Source: Alsobacter soli (GTDB taxonomy: Bacteria; Pseudomonadota; Alphaproteobacteria; Rhizobiales; Beijerinckiaceae). Taken from it: a stretch of DNA of 34,096 nucleotides. The notes under the pieces were generated by a model, which saw only the letters and a program-made list of their open reading frames with translations, did not search any database and was not told the DNA's origin. Position 1 is the stretch's first letter; the number at the start of each line of letters is the position of its first letter. The position numbers and the translations under genes are program-made. This document shows, piece after piece, positions 24,720 through 30,805 of the stretch. Location: the NCBI RefSeq assembly GCF_003004785.1, contig NZ_PVZS01000032.1, positions 25,981 to 60,076 of the forward strand. Direction: 5' to 3'.

Positions 24720-25817
24720 TCAGAGCGCCGCTCGCCTGACGATCTCGAGGAAGCTCCTGCAGCTCTCCGCCATGGTCGCCCCGCGGGCGTAGGCGCGGCA
24801 GCGCTCCCGGGGAATGTTCAAGGCCTGCATGGCCGCTTCGGCCAGGTTCTCCGACAAGACCCCGCACCCCGAGTCGCCCAGCACGTCGCGCGGACCCGTC
24901 ACGGGAAACGCCGCGACGGGCGTGCCGGCCGCCAGCGCCTCCAGCATCACGAGCCCAAACGTGTCGGTCCGGCTCGGGAAGACGAAGGCGTCCGCGGAGG
25001 CGTAGACGTCCGCCAGGGCTTGGCCCGACAGAAGCCCGAGGAAATGCGCCTGCGGGAACCGGGCCTGAAGGTCGTTCCGCGCCGGGCCGTCGCCGACGAC
25101 GACCTTGGAGCCGGGGAGTTCGAGAGCCAGGAAGGCGTCGATGGTCTTCTCGACCGCCAATCGGGCGACGCACAGGAAGATTGGCCTGGGCAGGTCCAGC
25201 ACGCCTGGCCGGCCGCCGGCGAACAGGGACACATCGACGCCGCGCCGCCACAGCGCGAGGCGATCGAAGCCATGGCTCGCCAGTTCGCTGGCTAGGGCCG
25301 GGGTTGCGGCCATCGTGGCCACGGCAGGCGCGTGAAAGCGGCGGATCGCCCCGTAGGACCACGCCAGCGGAATCGGCGCCCGCGCCGCCAGGTACTCCGG
25401 AAAGCGCGTGTGATAGCAGGTGGTGAATGGCCAGCCGCGGCGCAGGCAGTGGCGCCGAACCATGAAGCCCACCGGGCCCTCCGTGGCGATATGGATCGCC
25501 GAAGGCCGCACCGCCGTGATCGCTGAATCGATTGTGCGGGCAGACGGGAATGCGAGCTGGATGTCCGGATACCCCGGCATGGGAATCGACGGGAACCGGT
25601 CGGGACCGAGCACCTCGATGTCCGCGCCCAGGCCTGGAGCCTCGGCGATCAGGCCTTCCAAGGTGCGTACCACGCCGTTCACCTGTGGCCGCCACGCGTC
25701 GCTTGCGACCACCACTTTGAAGAAGCCCTCGGCCGGAGCGCTCCAAGGCAGCGGCTCGTCCCGTTGAGCCGGTGAGACGGAGGCGACGGCGAAGTCTGAC
25801 GTGTCGAGGGCGCTCAT
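24720..25817 (-). CDS. GT4 glycosyltransferase, Agt-like (glycosyl-diacylglycerol synthase)
   Basis: 365 aa. N-terminal Rossmann domain: VVVASDAWRPQVNGVVRTLE (37-54), VLGPDRFPSIPMPGYPDIQL, AIHIATEGPVG, TTCYHTRFPEYLAARAPIP. C-terminal donor domain: VGDGPARNDL and FVFPSRTDTFGLVMLEALAAG, the E-x7-E region with Asp in place of the first Glu. Family members paired with plcP (Agt in rhizobia and marine bacteria) attach glucose or glucuronate to diacylglycerol, making phosphate-free glycolipids. Start ATG at 25817 with a weak AGGTAG site. It is convergent to plcP. The sugar added cannot be predicted. Confidence 0.85.
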   Translation of the reverse strand: MSALDTSDFAVASVSPAQRDEPLPWSAPAEGFFKVVVASDAWRPQVNGVVRTLEGLIAEAPGLGADIEVLGPDRFPSIPMPGYPDIQLAFPSARTIDSAITAVRPSAIHIATEGPVGFMVRRHCLRRGWPFTTCYHTRFPEYLAARAPIPLAWSYGAIRRFHAPAVATMAATPALASELASHGFDRLALWRRGVDVSLFAGGRPGVLDLPRPIFLCVARLAVEKTIDAFLALELPGSKVVVGDGPARNDLQARFPQAHFLGLLSGQALADVYASADAFVFPSRTDTFGLVMLEALAAGTPVAAFPVTGPRDVLGDSGCGVLSENLAEAAMQALNIPRERCRAYARGATMAESCRSFLEIVRRAAL

Positions 25818-26049
25818 GGCGCTACCTAAACAGGACTCGCACGGCAAGCGGATGACACGCGCCTTGCGCATCTCACAAGGTGGGCAAGGGCGGGGCCCGG
25901 TCGTCTCGCGCACTATCACCCAGATGTCACGATCCCAAAACGTTTGCTGTGTCATGCTGTTCTGCGTAATTTGGCGCGCCTTGCGGGAGCTAGAGCGCTC
26001 TGAGAGGCTGGATCTCGCGCGAGGCGACCCAGGGTCGCCCGCCGCCTGA
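25818..26049. other. 232-bp gap: agt upstream region and 3' end of the sigma gene
   Basis: This region must hold the agt promoter on the minus strand, but no boxes could be placed with confidence. TGTCAT/TGTCAC half-sites occur on both strands (25852-25858, 25925-25930, 25951-25956) without the 11-bp PHO-box spacing. AAACGTTTGC (25938-25947) matches the core of the LacI operator at 16893-16906. Confidence 0.35.
26023..26039. terminator. Dyad just after the sigma-factor stop codon
   Basis: GGCGACCC-A-GGGTCGCC is a perfect 8-bp inverted repeat beginning 10 bp past the sigma gene stop (minus strand). There is no T-tract, so it may act as a 3' stabiliser or a weak terminator. Confidence 0.4.
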
Positions 26050-26955
26050 TCACTGTGTCCGGGAGTTCGGGTCCGGCTCCGCCGCGAGAGCCTGAGCGAC
26101 GTGGCGAAGCTTGTCAGGATTGCGGGTGATGTAGATCGCCGTGATCCGGCCGTCCTCGATGGCGAGCGCTGTTGTCTGGAGGACATCGCCACGCTCGCGG
26201 CTGACGTAGCCGGGCAGCCCGTCGATCCAGACGGGTTCGAGCAACTGCGCCCAGCCTTCCCCCCACTTGGACCGCACAGCCTCGTACAGCCGTAGGAGGC
26301 GGTTCAATCCCGTGATGGGGTTGATGAAGGCTAGAACCTTGCCGCCGCCGTCCGAACGCAGCACGGCGTTCTCGGCAAGAAGCGTGCGCAGCGTTGCGGT
26401 GTCGCCGGTGGTGGAAGCCGCGAAGAAAGCACGTGCGATCCGCTCGCCCTGTTCGCGTTCGACCGGAAAGCGCGGACGCGCGGCCTGCACGTTTCGCCGC
26501 GCCCGGACGGCGAGTTGGCGCACGGCCGCGGCTTCCCGGCCGAGCGTGTCCGCCACCTCGCCGAGCGGAACGCCGAAGACGTCGTGGAGGAGGAAGGCGG
26601 CCCGCTCGAGCGGCGAAAGGCGCTCCAGCGCCATCATCAGCGTCAGCGTGAGGTCGTCCTCGTCCACGCCGTCCTCCTCCGTTTTCAACAGAGGCTCGGG
26701 CAACCAGGCGCCCACGTAGGTCTCGCGGCGGGCGCGAGCCGACTTCATCTCATCGAGGCAAAGTCGCGTGACGACGCGCGTAAGGAAGGGATACGGAGCG
26801 GCGACCTTCGTCTGGTCCACCGTCACCCAACGCAGCCATGCGTTCTGTACAACGTCCTGGGCTTCGCTGCGCGAGCCAAGCATGCGGTATGCAATACGCA
26901 GGAGCCGCGCCCGATGGGTCTCGAAGATGACCGTGGCGTCGTCTACCTGCTGCAT
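26050..26955 (-). CDS. sigJ: ECF41-type sigma factor (SigJ-like) with C-terminal SnoaL-like domain
   Basis: 301 aa. Sigma region 2 (about 10-75: RIAYRMLGSRSEAQDVVQNAWLRW) and region 4 (about 105-155: ERLSPLERAAFLLHDVFGVP with DTLGREAAAVRQLAVRAR) are joined by a linker with the group signature WLPEPL (84-89). Residues 170-290 form a SnoaL-like domain with the two ECF41 hallmark motifs DGGGK (202-206) and NPDKL (279-283). In ECF41 factors this fused domain modulates promoter recognition, in place of an anti-sigma factor. The neighbours are the classic ECF41 partners, an epimerase/oxidoreductase and a carboxymuconolactone decarboxylase. It is probably last in an nmrA-cupin-sigma transcript. Confidence 0.95.
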   Translation of the reverse strand: MQQVDDATVIFETHRARLLRIAYRMLGSRSEAQDVVQNAWLRWVTVDQTKVAAPYPFLTRVVTRLCLDEMKSARARRETYVGAWLPEPLLKTEEDGVDEDDLTLTLMMALERLSPLERAAFLLHDVFGVPLGEVADTLGREAAAVRQLAVRARRNVQAARPRFPVEREQGERIARAFFAASTTGDTATLRTLLAENAVLRSDGGGKVLAFINPITGLNRLLRLYEAVRSKWGEGWAQLLEPVWIDGLPGYVSRERGDVLQTTALAIEDGRITAIYITRNPDKLRHVAQALAAEPDPNSRTQ

Positions 26956-27037
26956 GTGCGCTTCCTTGATGGTGGATTCGGCTGCCTAGGCGATGATGGC
27001 CACGGATGAGCCCCGCCGCCCAAGATACAAGGGTGCG

Positions 27038-27463
27038 CTACGGGCGGTCCGGCTTCGTCAGCGCGGTGTCGTTCGTATCCACGACGAAAACGGCAAGGAG
27101 CCCGGACGGCTCGACGTCACTCGCGTTGGCGCTGACGCCGTGGTGGTCGCCCGGCATCTCAACGAAGCTCTCGCCGACCCGAAAGACCTTCTCCGGGCCG
27201 TCGTTGATCCGGCTGCGCACCGCGCCCCTGATCACAGTCGCCGTGATGAAGGCGGATGCGGCGTGGGTGTGAGACGGCGACGAGCCACCAGGGCCATACT
27301 CCACCAGGACACCGCGCAGGCTCTTGCCGGGAACCGAAGGCAGAGGATGGTCGAAGATCGTGGTCACGCGTGCCTCGCCCTTCGCGACATCTGCTGCCAT
27401 GGCGGGGACAGCTGAGACGGAGGATACGGCAAGGCAGGCTGCCAGCAGGATTGTTCTCGACAT
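27038..27463 (-). CDS. Exported cupin-domain protein
   Basis: 141 aa. The signal peptide (MSRTILLAACLAVSSVSAVP, cleavage near AMAA) sends it to the periplasm. One cupin barrel: motif 1 GGSSPSHTHAASAFITATVIRG (H65, H67, no usual Glu close by) and motif 2 VGESFVEMPGDHH (E98, H107/H108), a probable metal site. It lies between the NmrA-like gene (41 bp upstream) and the ECF41 sigma gene (82 bp downstream) on the same strand, so it is likely co-transcribed. Small exported cupins of this type are often annotated as stress-related; the substrate is unknown. Confidence 0.88.
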   Translation of the reverse strand: MSRTILLAACLAVSSVSAVPAMAADVAKGEARVTTIFDHPLPSVPGKSLRGVLVEYGPGGSSPSHTHAASAFITATVIRGAVRSRINDGPEKVFRVGESFVEMPGDHHGVSANASDVEPSGLLAVFVVDTNDTALTKPDRP

Positions 27464-27504
27464 GGAACGGGTCTCTCTTCGTGGATGGGGGACGCGCGCA
27501 GGGT

Positions 27505-28254
27505 TCAGGCGGCGGCGAGCCAGCTCTCGAACCGCGTCGGCCCGAGCCGCGCCGCTCCCGCATGCTCGGGAACAAGCGAACCCGGCTCGAGCGCGGCGCC
27601 GAAGTAGAGCGCCGCCCTGTCGGCCTGCACCTCCCGATGGTCGCCGCGAGCAGCGATGCGGCGGGCGACGAAGTCGCGGAACGGCAGGCGGTCGGGCCCG
27701 GCGATCTCGATCGTGACGTTGCGCGGCGGAGCGAGCGCGACATCGGCGAGCGCTGCGGCGACATCGGCGGCGGCGATGGGCTGGAAGTCGGCATCGGGTA
27801 CGACGAGGCGGTCGCCGTCGACGGCAGCTTCGGCGATGGTGGCGACGAACTCGAAGAACTGGGTCGCGCGCACGATGGTGAAGGGGATGCCAGAGGCCTT
27901 GATGAGCCGCTCCTGCGCGACCTTGGCCCGGAAGTAGCCGTTCCCCTCGAGGCGGTCCGTGCCGACAATGGACAGGGCGACGTGATGCTTCACGCCCGCC
28001 TGGCGCTCAGCCGCGAGGAGGTTACGGCCCGAGCGCTCGAAGAAGTCGAGCACCGCCGCATCCTCGAAGGAGGGCGAGTTCGCGACGTCGACGACAGCCT
28101 CGGCTCCGGGGAGGACTTCGGCGAGGCCTTCGCCCGTCAGCGCGTTCACCCCGCTGCTGGGCGATGCCGCGATGGCCTCATGCCCCAGTCGCGAGAGTTC
28201 AGCTGTCAGGCGCCGGCCGATGAGACCGCTTCCGCCTATCACCACGATTTTCAT
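27505..28254 (-). CDS. NmrA-like SDR-family epimerase/oxidoreductase (ECF41 partner)
   Basis: 249 aa. N-terminal NAD(P)-binding Rossmann motif GGSGLIGRRL (7-16), then VDVANSPSFEDAAVLDFFER, HHVALSIVGTDR, YFRAKVAQERLIKASGIPFTIVRATQFFEF and a C-terminal substrate domain: an atypical short-chain dehydrogenase of the NmrA/NAD(P)H-binding type. It starts at ATG 28254 behind GAGGAG. This is the oxidoreductase/epimerase class that ECF41 sigma genes usually accompany. A second ECF41-type promoter lies 70-97 bp upstream. The small-molecule substrate is unknown. Confidence 0.92.
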   Translation of the reverse strand: MKIVVIGGSGLIGRRLTAELSRLGHEAIAASPSSGVNALTGEGLAEVLPGAEAVVDVANSPSFEDAAVLDFFERSGRNLLAAERQAGVKHHVALSIVGTDRLEGNGYFRAKVAQERLIKASGIPFTIVRATQFFEFVATIAEAAVDGDRLVVPDADFQPIAAADVAAALADVALAPPRNVTIEIAGPDRLPFRDFVARRIAARGDHREVQADRAALYFGAALEPGSLVPEHAGAARLGPTRFESWLAAA

Positions 28255-28323
28255 GGTACCGTCTCCTCTTTGAAAACGGACGGGGCGGCTCCATGCCGCC
28301 TTCAGGTGTGAGTTGAAGAAAAG

Positions 28324-28351
28324 GACGATGCGGGTTGGGCGGTATGTGACA
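28324..28351 (-). promoter_or_regulatory. ECF41-type promoter upstream of the NmrA-like gene
   Basis: Minus strand: TGTCACA (28351-28345), 17-bp spacer, CGTC (28327-28324). Both boxes match the ECF41 target consensus (TGTCACA / CGTC); the spacer is one base longer than at the other site. The leader to the ATG at 28254 is about 60 nt. Confidence 0.72.
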
Positions 28352-28419
28352 TGCCCAGGCAAAAAGCTTCTGAGGTGAGACGCGGAGTTGCGGGTCAACA
28401 TGCGATCACCATCGGCGGG

Positions 28420-28442
28420 AAAAGGACGGCGCTGGCGCCGCC
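28420..28442 (-). terminator. Intrinsic terminator after the carboxymuconolactone decarboxylase gene
   Basis: Minus strand: GGCGGCG-CCAG-CGCCGTC (7-bp stem with one G-U, 4-nt loop) followed by CTTTT, beginning 22 bp after the stop codon. The T-run is short. It separates this gene from the NmrA-like gene, which has its own ECF41 promoter. Confidence 0.5.
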
Positions 28443-28463
28443 TAGACGGTGTCATAGGGCCGA

Positions 28464-28919
28464 CTAGGCCTTCGCTTTGACCGGAAGGCGAAAGGGCGCC
28501 CCAAGCCGATTGAAGGCGTTCATCGCAGCGATGGTGATCGTGAGGTCCACGAGGTCCTTCGGCGCGAAGGCCGCGCTGGCGGCTGCATAGGCCTCGTCGG
28601 AGGCGTGCGTCTCGCTGACCAGCGTGACCTCCTCCGCCCAGGCGAGCGCCGCGCGGTACTGGTCGGAAAAGAGATGCGGCGCCTCGGCCCAGACCGGAAC
28701 CAGGACCACCTTCTCGATCGGCATGGTCTTGAGCAGGTCGCGCGTATGGAGGTCGATGCAATGCGCGCAGCCGTTGATCTGCGACACACGCAAGAAGATG
28801 AGGTGGATCATCTCATTCGGCAAGTCAGTGGCCGTGGTGATGTAGTGGTGGATGCCATAGAGCGCTTTGGCGCCCTGCGGGGCCACCTCGTTCCAGACCA
28901 GTCGCTTGTTCTCGCTCAT
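28464..28919 (-). CDS. Carboxymuconolactone decarboxylase/AhpD-like protein (ECF41 partner)
   Basis: 151 aa, all-helical. The redox/proton-relay motif is CAHCIDLHTRDLL (C51, C54, H58), the AhpD-type CxxC-x3-H site, preceded by MIHLIFLRVSQING and followed by RAALAWAEEVTLV. CMD/AhpD proteins act as peroxidase reductants or decarboxylases; those next to ECF41 sigma factors are thought to respond to oxidative or electrophile stress. A matching ECF41 promoter lies 47-73 bp upstream and a terminator just downstream, so it is probably a separate one-gene unit in the same regulon. Confidence 0.94.
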   Translation of the reverse strand: MSENKRLVWNEVAPQGAKALYGIHHYITTATDLPNEMIHLIFLRVSQINGCAHCIDLHTRDLLKTMPIEKVVLVPVWAEAPHLFSDQYRAALAWAEEVTLVSETHASDEAYAAASAAFAPKDLVDLTITIAAMNAFNRLGAPFRLPVKAKA

Positions 28920-28965
28920 GTCTCGTCCTTGTGCTCGGAACGCGGATATTGACGTTCGAAGCAGT

Positions 28966-28992
28966 GACGAGCCGAGCGACCCTCGTGTGACA
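28966..28992 (-). promoter_or_regulatory. ECF41-type promoter upstream of the CMD/AhpD-like gene
   Basis: Minus strand: TGTCACA (28992-28986), exactly 16-bp spacer, CGTC (28969-28966). This is a full match to the ECF41 promoter consensus as recalled. The expected start near 28959 leaves a leader of about 40 nt before the ATG at 28919. Confidence 0.82.
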
Positions 28993-29021
28993 TGCGACGC
29001 AGCATTTTCGCTGGAAGCGGC

Positions 29022-29243
29022 TCATTTCGAATTGGAGCCGGCCGCTTCGGATCCCGGCAAAGGGGGCAGCGACCAGTCCTCAAACCGGTCCAGGAACTGG
29101 GCCTGCGACAAGCGTTCGATTGTGCCCAAGCTGGCGCTCGTCAGGCGCACCCAGGCGAGCCCCTTTTCGGGAATCACAAAGAAGGCGCCCCGCACCGCGA
29201 TGCCGGGGCGATCGAGCCAGTCGAATTGAAAGTCCAAGTGCAT
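29022..29243 (-). CDS. Small hypothetical protein
   Basis: 73 aa from ATG 29243 (an upstream in-frame ATG at 29288 would add 15 residues). The sequence reads like a real soluble protein: MHLDFQFDWLDRPGIAVRGA, then FFVIPEKGLAWVRLTSASLG and QAQFLDRFEDWSLPPLPG, with GC-rich third positions, in a stretch where the surrounding non-coding DNA is lower in GC. No ribosome site is obvious for either start. It ends about 30 bp before the CMD promoter. No family recognised. Confidence 0.5.
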   Translation of the reverse strand: MHLDFQFDWLDRPGIAVRGAFFVIPEKGLAWVRLTSASLGTIERLSQAQFLDRFEDWSLPPLPGSEAAGSNSK

Positions 29244-29380
29244 TGCAGGCAATTTTGTCGAGCACCAAAACGTGCCCGTTCCCAACATCGGGCCAATCAG
29301 GCTCAGCCGCGAGCACCGATGCGCCCAATGGGTTTGGTACGTACAATATATGTCAATATTCGCGATTCCGGCGAATGGGC

Positions 29381-29409
29381 TTGCAAATCCTCTTGAAGCA
29401 GCCTAAATA
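29381..29409 (+). promoter_or_regulatory. Possible cold-shock gene promoter
   Basis: TTGCAA (29381-29386), 17-bp spacer, TAAATA (29404-29409), in an AT-richer stretch. It would give a leader of about 140 nt before the ATG at 29558, close to the long 5' leaders that act as thermosensors in cspA-type mRNAs. No cold-box sequence was assigned. Confidence 0.4.
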
Positions 29410-29557
29410 AACCGCATCGACTTTGGCCGGACAATCGAGCCGTTGCCCTTGGCTTAGCCGGGCGCACGTTCAGACTTTCTCCAAAATTCGACTAATCGGA
29501 GCGGCGTCGCTGTTCGGCGCTCTGCTTCAGCATGCGCTTGCGCTAAAGGATAATACA

Positions 29558-29767
29558 ATGACCAACGGCACCGTGAAATTCTACAACGACCAAAAAGGCT
29601 TCGGCTTCATCGCCCCGCAGGACGGCAGCACTGACGTGTTCGTGCATGCAACCGCTCTTGAGCGAGCCGGTATGCGCGGTCTGACCGAGGGCCAGCAGGT
29701 CATGTTCGACACCGAGATCGATCGCCGCAGCGGCAAGACCGCCGTGCGGAACATCGAGGCCGCGTAA
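29558..29767 (+). CDS. cspA: Cold-shock protein, CspA family
   Basis: 69 aa, one cold-shock OB fold. RNP1 is KGFGFI (residues 13-18, in YNDQKGFGFIAPQ) and RNP2 is VFVHAT; the N-terminal GTVKFYN is canonical. It binds single-stranded RNA/DNA and acts as an RNA chaperone. The ATG at 29558 is preceded by AAAGGA. A probable long leader lies upstream, and a UUCG hairpin and a strong terminator lie downstream. The cspA symbol is a family label; these genomes carry several paralogues, not all cold-induced. Confidence 0.95.
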   Translation: MTNGTVKFYNDQKGFGFIAPQDGSTDVFVHATALERAGMRGLTEGQQVMFDTEIDRRSGKTAVRNIEAA

Positions 29768-29781
29768 GCCAGAGGGCCGCG

Positions 29782-29795
29782 CCGGCTTCGGCCGG
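29782..29795 (+). other. UUCG-tetraloop hairpin in the csp 3' region
   Basis: CCGGC-TTCG-GCCGG, 14 nt after the csp stop, forms an exceptionally stable C(UUCG)G stem-loop. It may protect the mRNA 3' end; the actual terminator lies further on. Confidence 0.6.
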
Positions 29796-29865
29796 GAGCG
29801 CGTCTCAACCAGGCCATCGTCCGACCACGGATGTACTGGCGCGTTGATAGCCTGGTGAAGCAAAC

Positions 29866-29898
29866 GGCCGCCTTGGGGCAACCCACGGCGGCCTTTTT
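29866..29898 (+). terminator. Intrinsic terminator of the cold-shock gene
   Basis: GGCCGCC...GGCGGCC stem, with an inner TGGG/CCCA extension closed by a GCAA (GNRA) loop, followed by TTTTT (29894-29898). It lies about 100 nt after the csp stop and is the strongest Rho-independent terminator in the window. Confidence 0.85.
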
Positions 29899-29946
29899 CG
29901 TCAACCAGCTTTCGGCTGGCCGACCGTAGGACTGAGTGAGCTGTTC

Positions 29947-30138
29947 ATGACTTACACCTTCAAGCTGCATCAAACCGTGCGCCTCGTGCGCACTCCGAGC
30001 TTGGACAAACGCGGGTCTACGCCCACGGAATACGAGATTATTCGACTGATGCCCGCGGATCCCAACGGCGAGGTGTCCTATCGCATCAAGTCCGGATTGA
30101 CTGAGCTTTCCGTCCGCGAACATGAGATCAAGGCATGA
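29947..30138 (+). CDS. Small conserved-looking hypothetical protein
   Basis: 63 aa: MTYTFKLHQTVRLVRTPSLD, then EYEIIRLMPADPNGEVSYRIKSG and a charged end (LSVREHEIKA). The pattern suggests a small all-beta, SH3-like fold (inference). Its stop overlaps the start of the next gene (ATGA), so the two are translationally coupled. The ribosome site is weak. No function known. Confidence 0.78.
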   Translation: MTYTFKLHQTVRLVRTPSLDKRGSTPTEYEIIRLMPADPNGEVSYRIKSGLTELSVREHEIKA

Positions 30139-30476
30139 GCCGGTTCAACGACAGCTTGGAAGCGCGCCAGAAGGCGGCTCAGGCCTCTCGCAAGGCCATG
30201 CTGGAGCGCTTCTCAGCCCGGCCAGGTCCGGATGATCCAGCGACCGTAAAAAAGCGCGCGGCCCGTGAGGCCATCAACGCGGCGCGCGGGGTCCGGCGGG
30301 CAGAAGCGGAGCGAAGGCGGCAGTCTGAACAGGAGGCGCAGGCCGCCCAGTCTGCCATGGAGGCCTCTCTGCTTCAGCAGCGAGTGGAGCAGGAAGCCCG
30401 TGAGGCCGCCGCACTCAAAGCAGAGCAGAAGGCGGCCCGAGACGCCCGATACGCCGCGCGGAAGGCGCGCAAGTAG
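30135..30476 (+). CDS. DUF6481-like coiled-coil protein
   Basis: 113 aa, highly charged, Ala/Arg/Glu-rich. N-terminal SLEARQKAAQASRKAMLERF and ARPGPDDPATVKKRAAREAI, then a long helical coil and the basic end KAARDARYAARKARK. This matches, by memory, the small alphaproteobacterial family DUF6481 of unknown function. Overlaps the upstream 63-aa gene by 4 bp. Probably cytoplasmic; the basic ends could contact nucleic acid, but this is only inference. Confidence 0.8.
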   Translation: MSRFNDSLEARQKAAQASRKAMLERFSARPGPDDPATVKKRAAREAINAARGVRRAEAERRRQSEQEAQAAQSAMEASLLQQRVEQEAREAAALKAEQKAARDARYAARKARK

Positions 30477-30805
30477 GCTCCTACAGGCCTACTAGCGACG
30501 TTTGCGGCTGAGGACCCTGACGAGCCCATGGGCTTGTGTAACCCGCGGCGGGACCTCAGGGCCAAGCTGGCCGACACCGCATTGGCCGAGGCCTGGGCCG
30601 CGCACCTCGCGGGCTAGATGCATGCCGCGCGGCCGGCAGTTCCGGACAGGCGATTTGCGCGCGCAATTGTGGGCGGCGTTCGGCCGGCCCGCGCCTCCCG
30701 CCTTGATCGTCAATGGGCGAGGCGCCACGATGTGGCAAGCCGGTCCAGCATTCCTCCCGACGATAGCCACTGCTTGCGGATTGGCGGACCATGAGGGAGT
30801 TGGCC
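30477..30805. other. 329-bp stretch without a convincing gene
   Basis: After the DUF6481-like stop, a frame stays open and contains ATG 30528 to stop 30617 (29 codons; LRAKLADTALAEAWAAHLAG at its end), which could be a very small peptide or a degraded gene. Another open frame (30502-30816) shows no recognisable protein. No promoter was assigned for the methyltransferase gene. Confidence 0.4.

Noticed and set aside
25852-25956. PHO box for the agt-like gene
   Set aside because: TGTCAT/TGTCAC half-sites occur but never as paired heptamers with 4-bp spacing.
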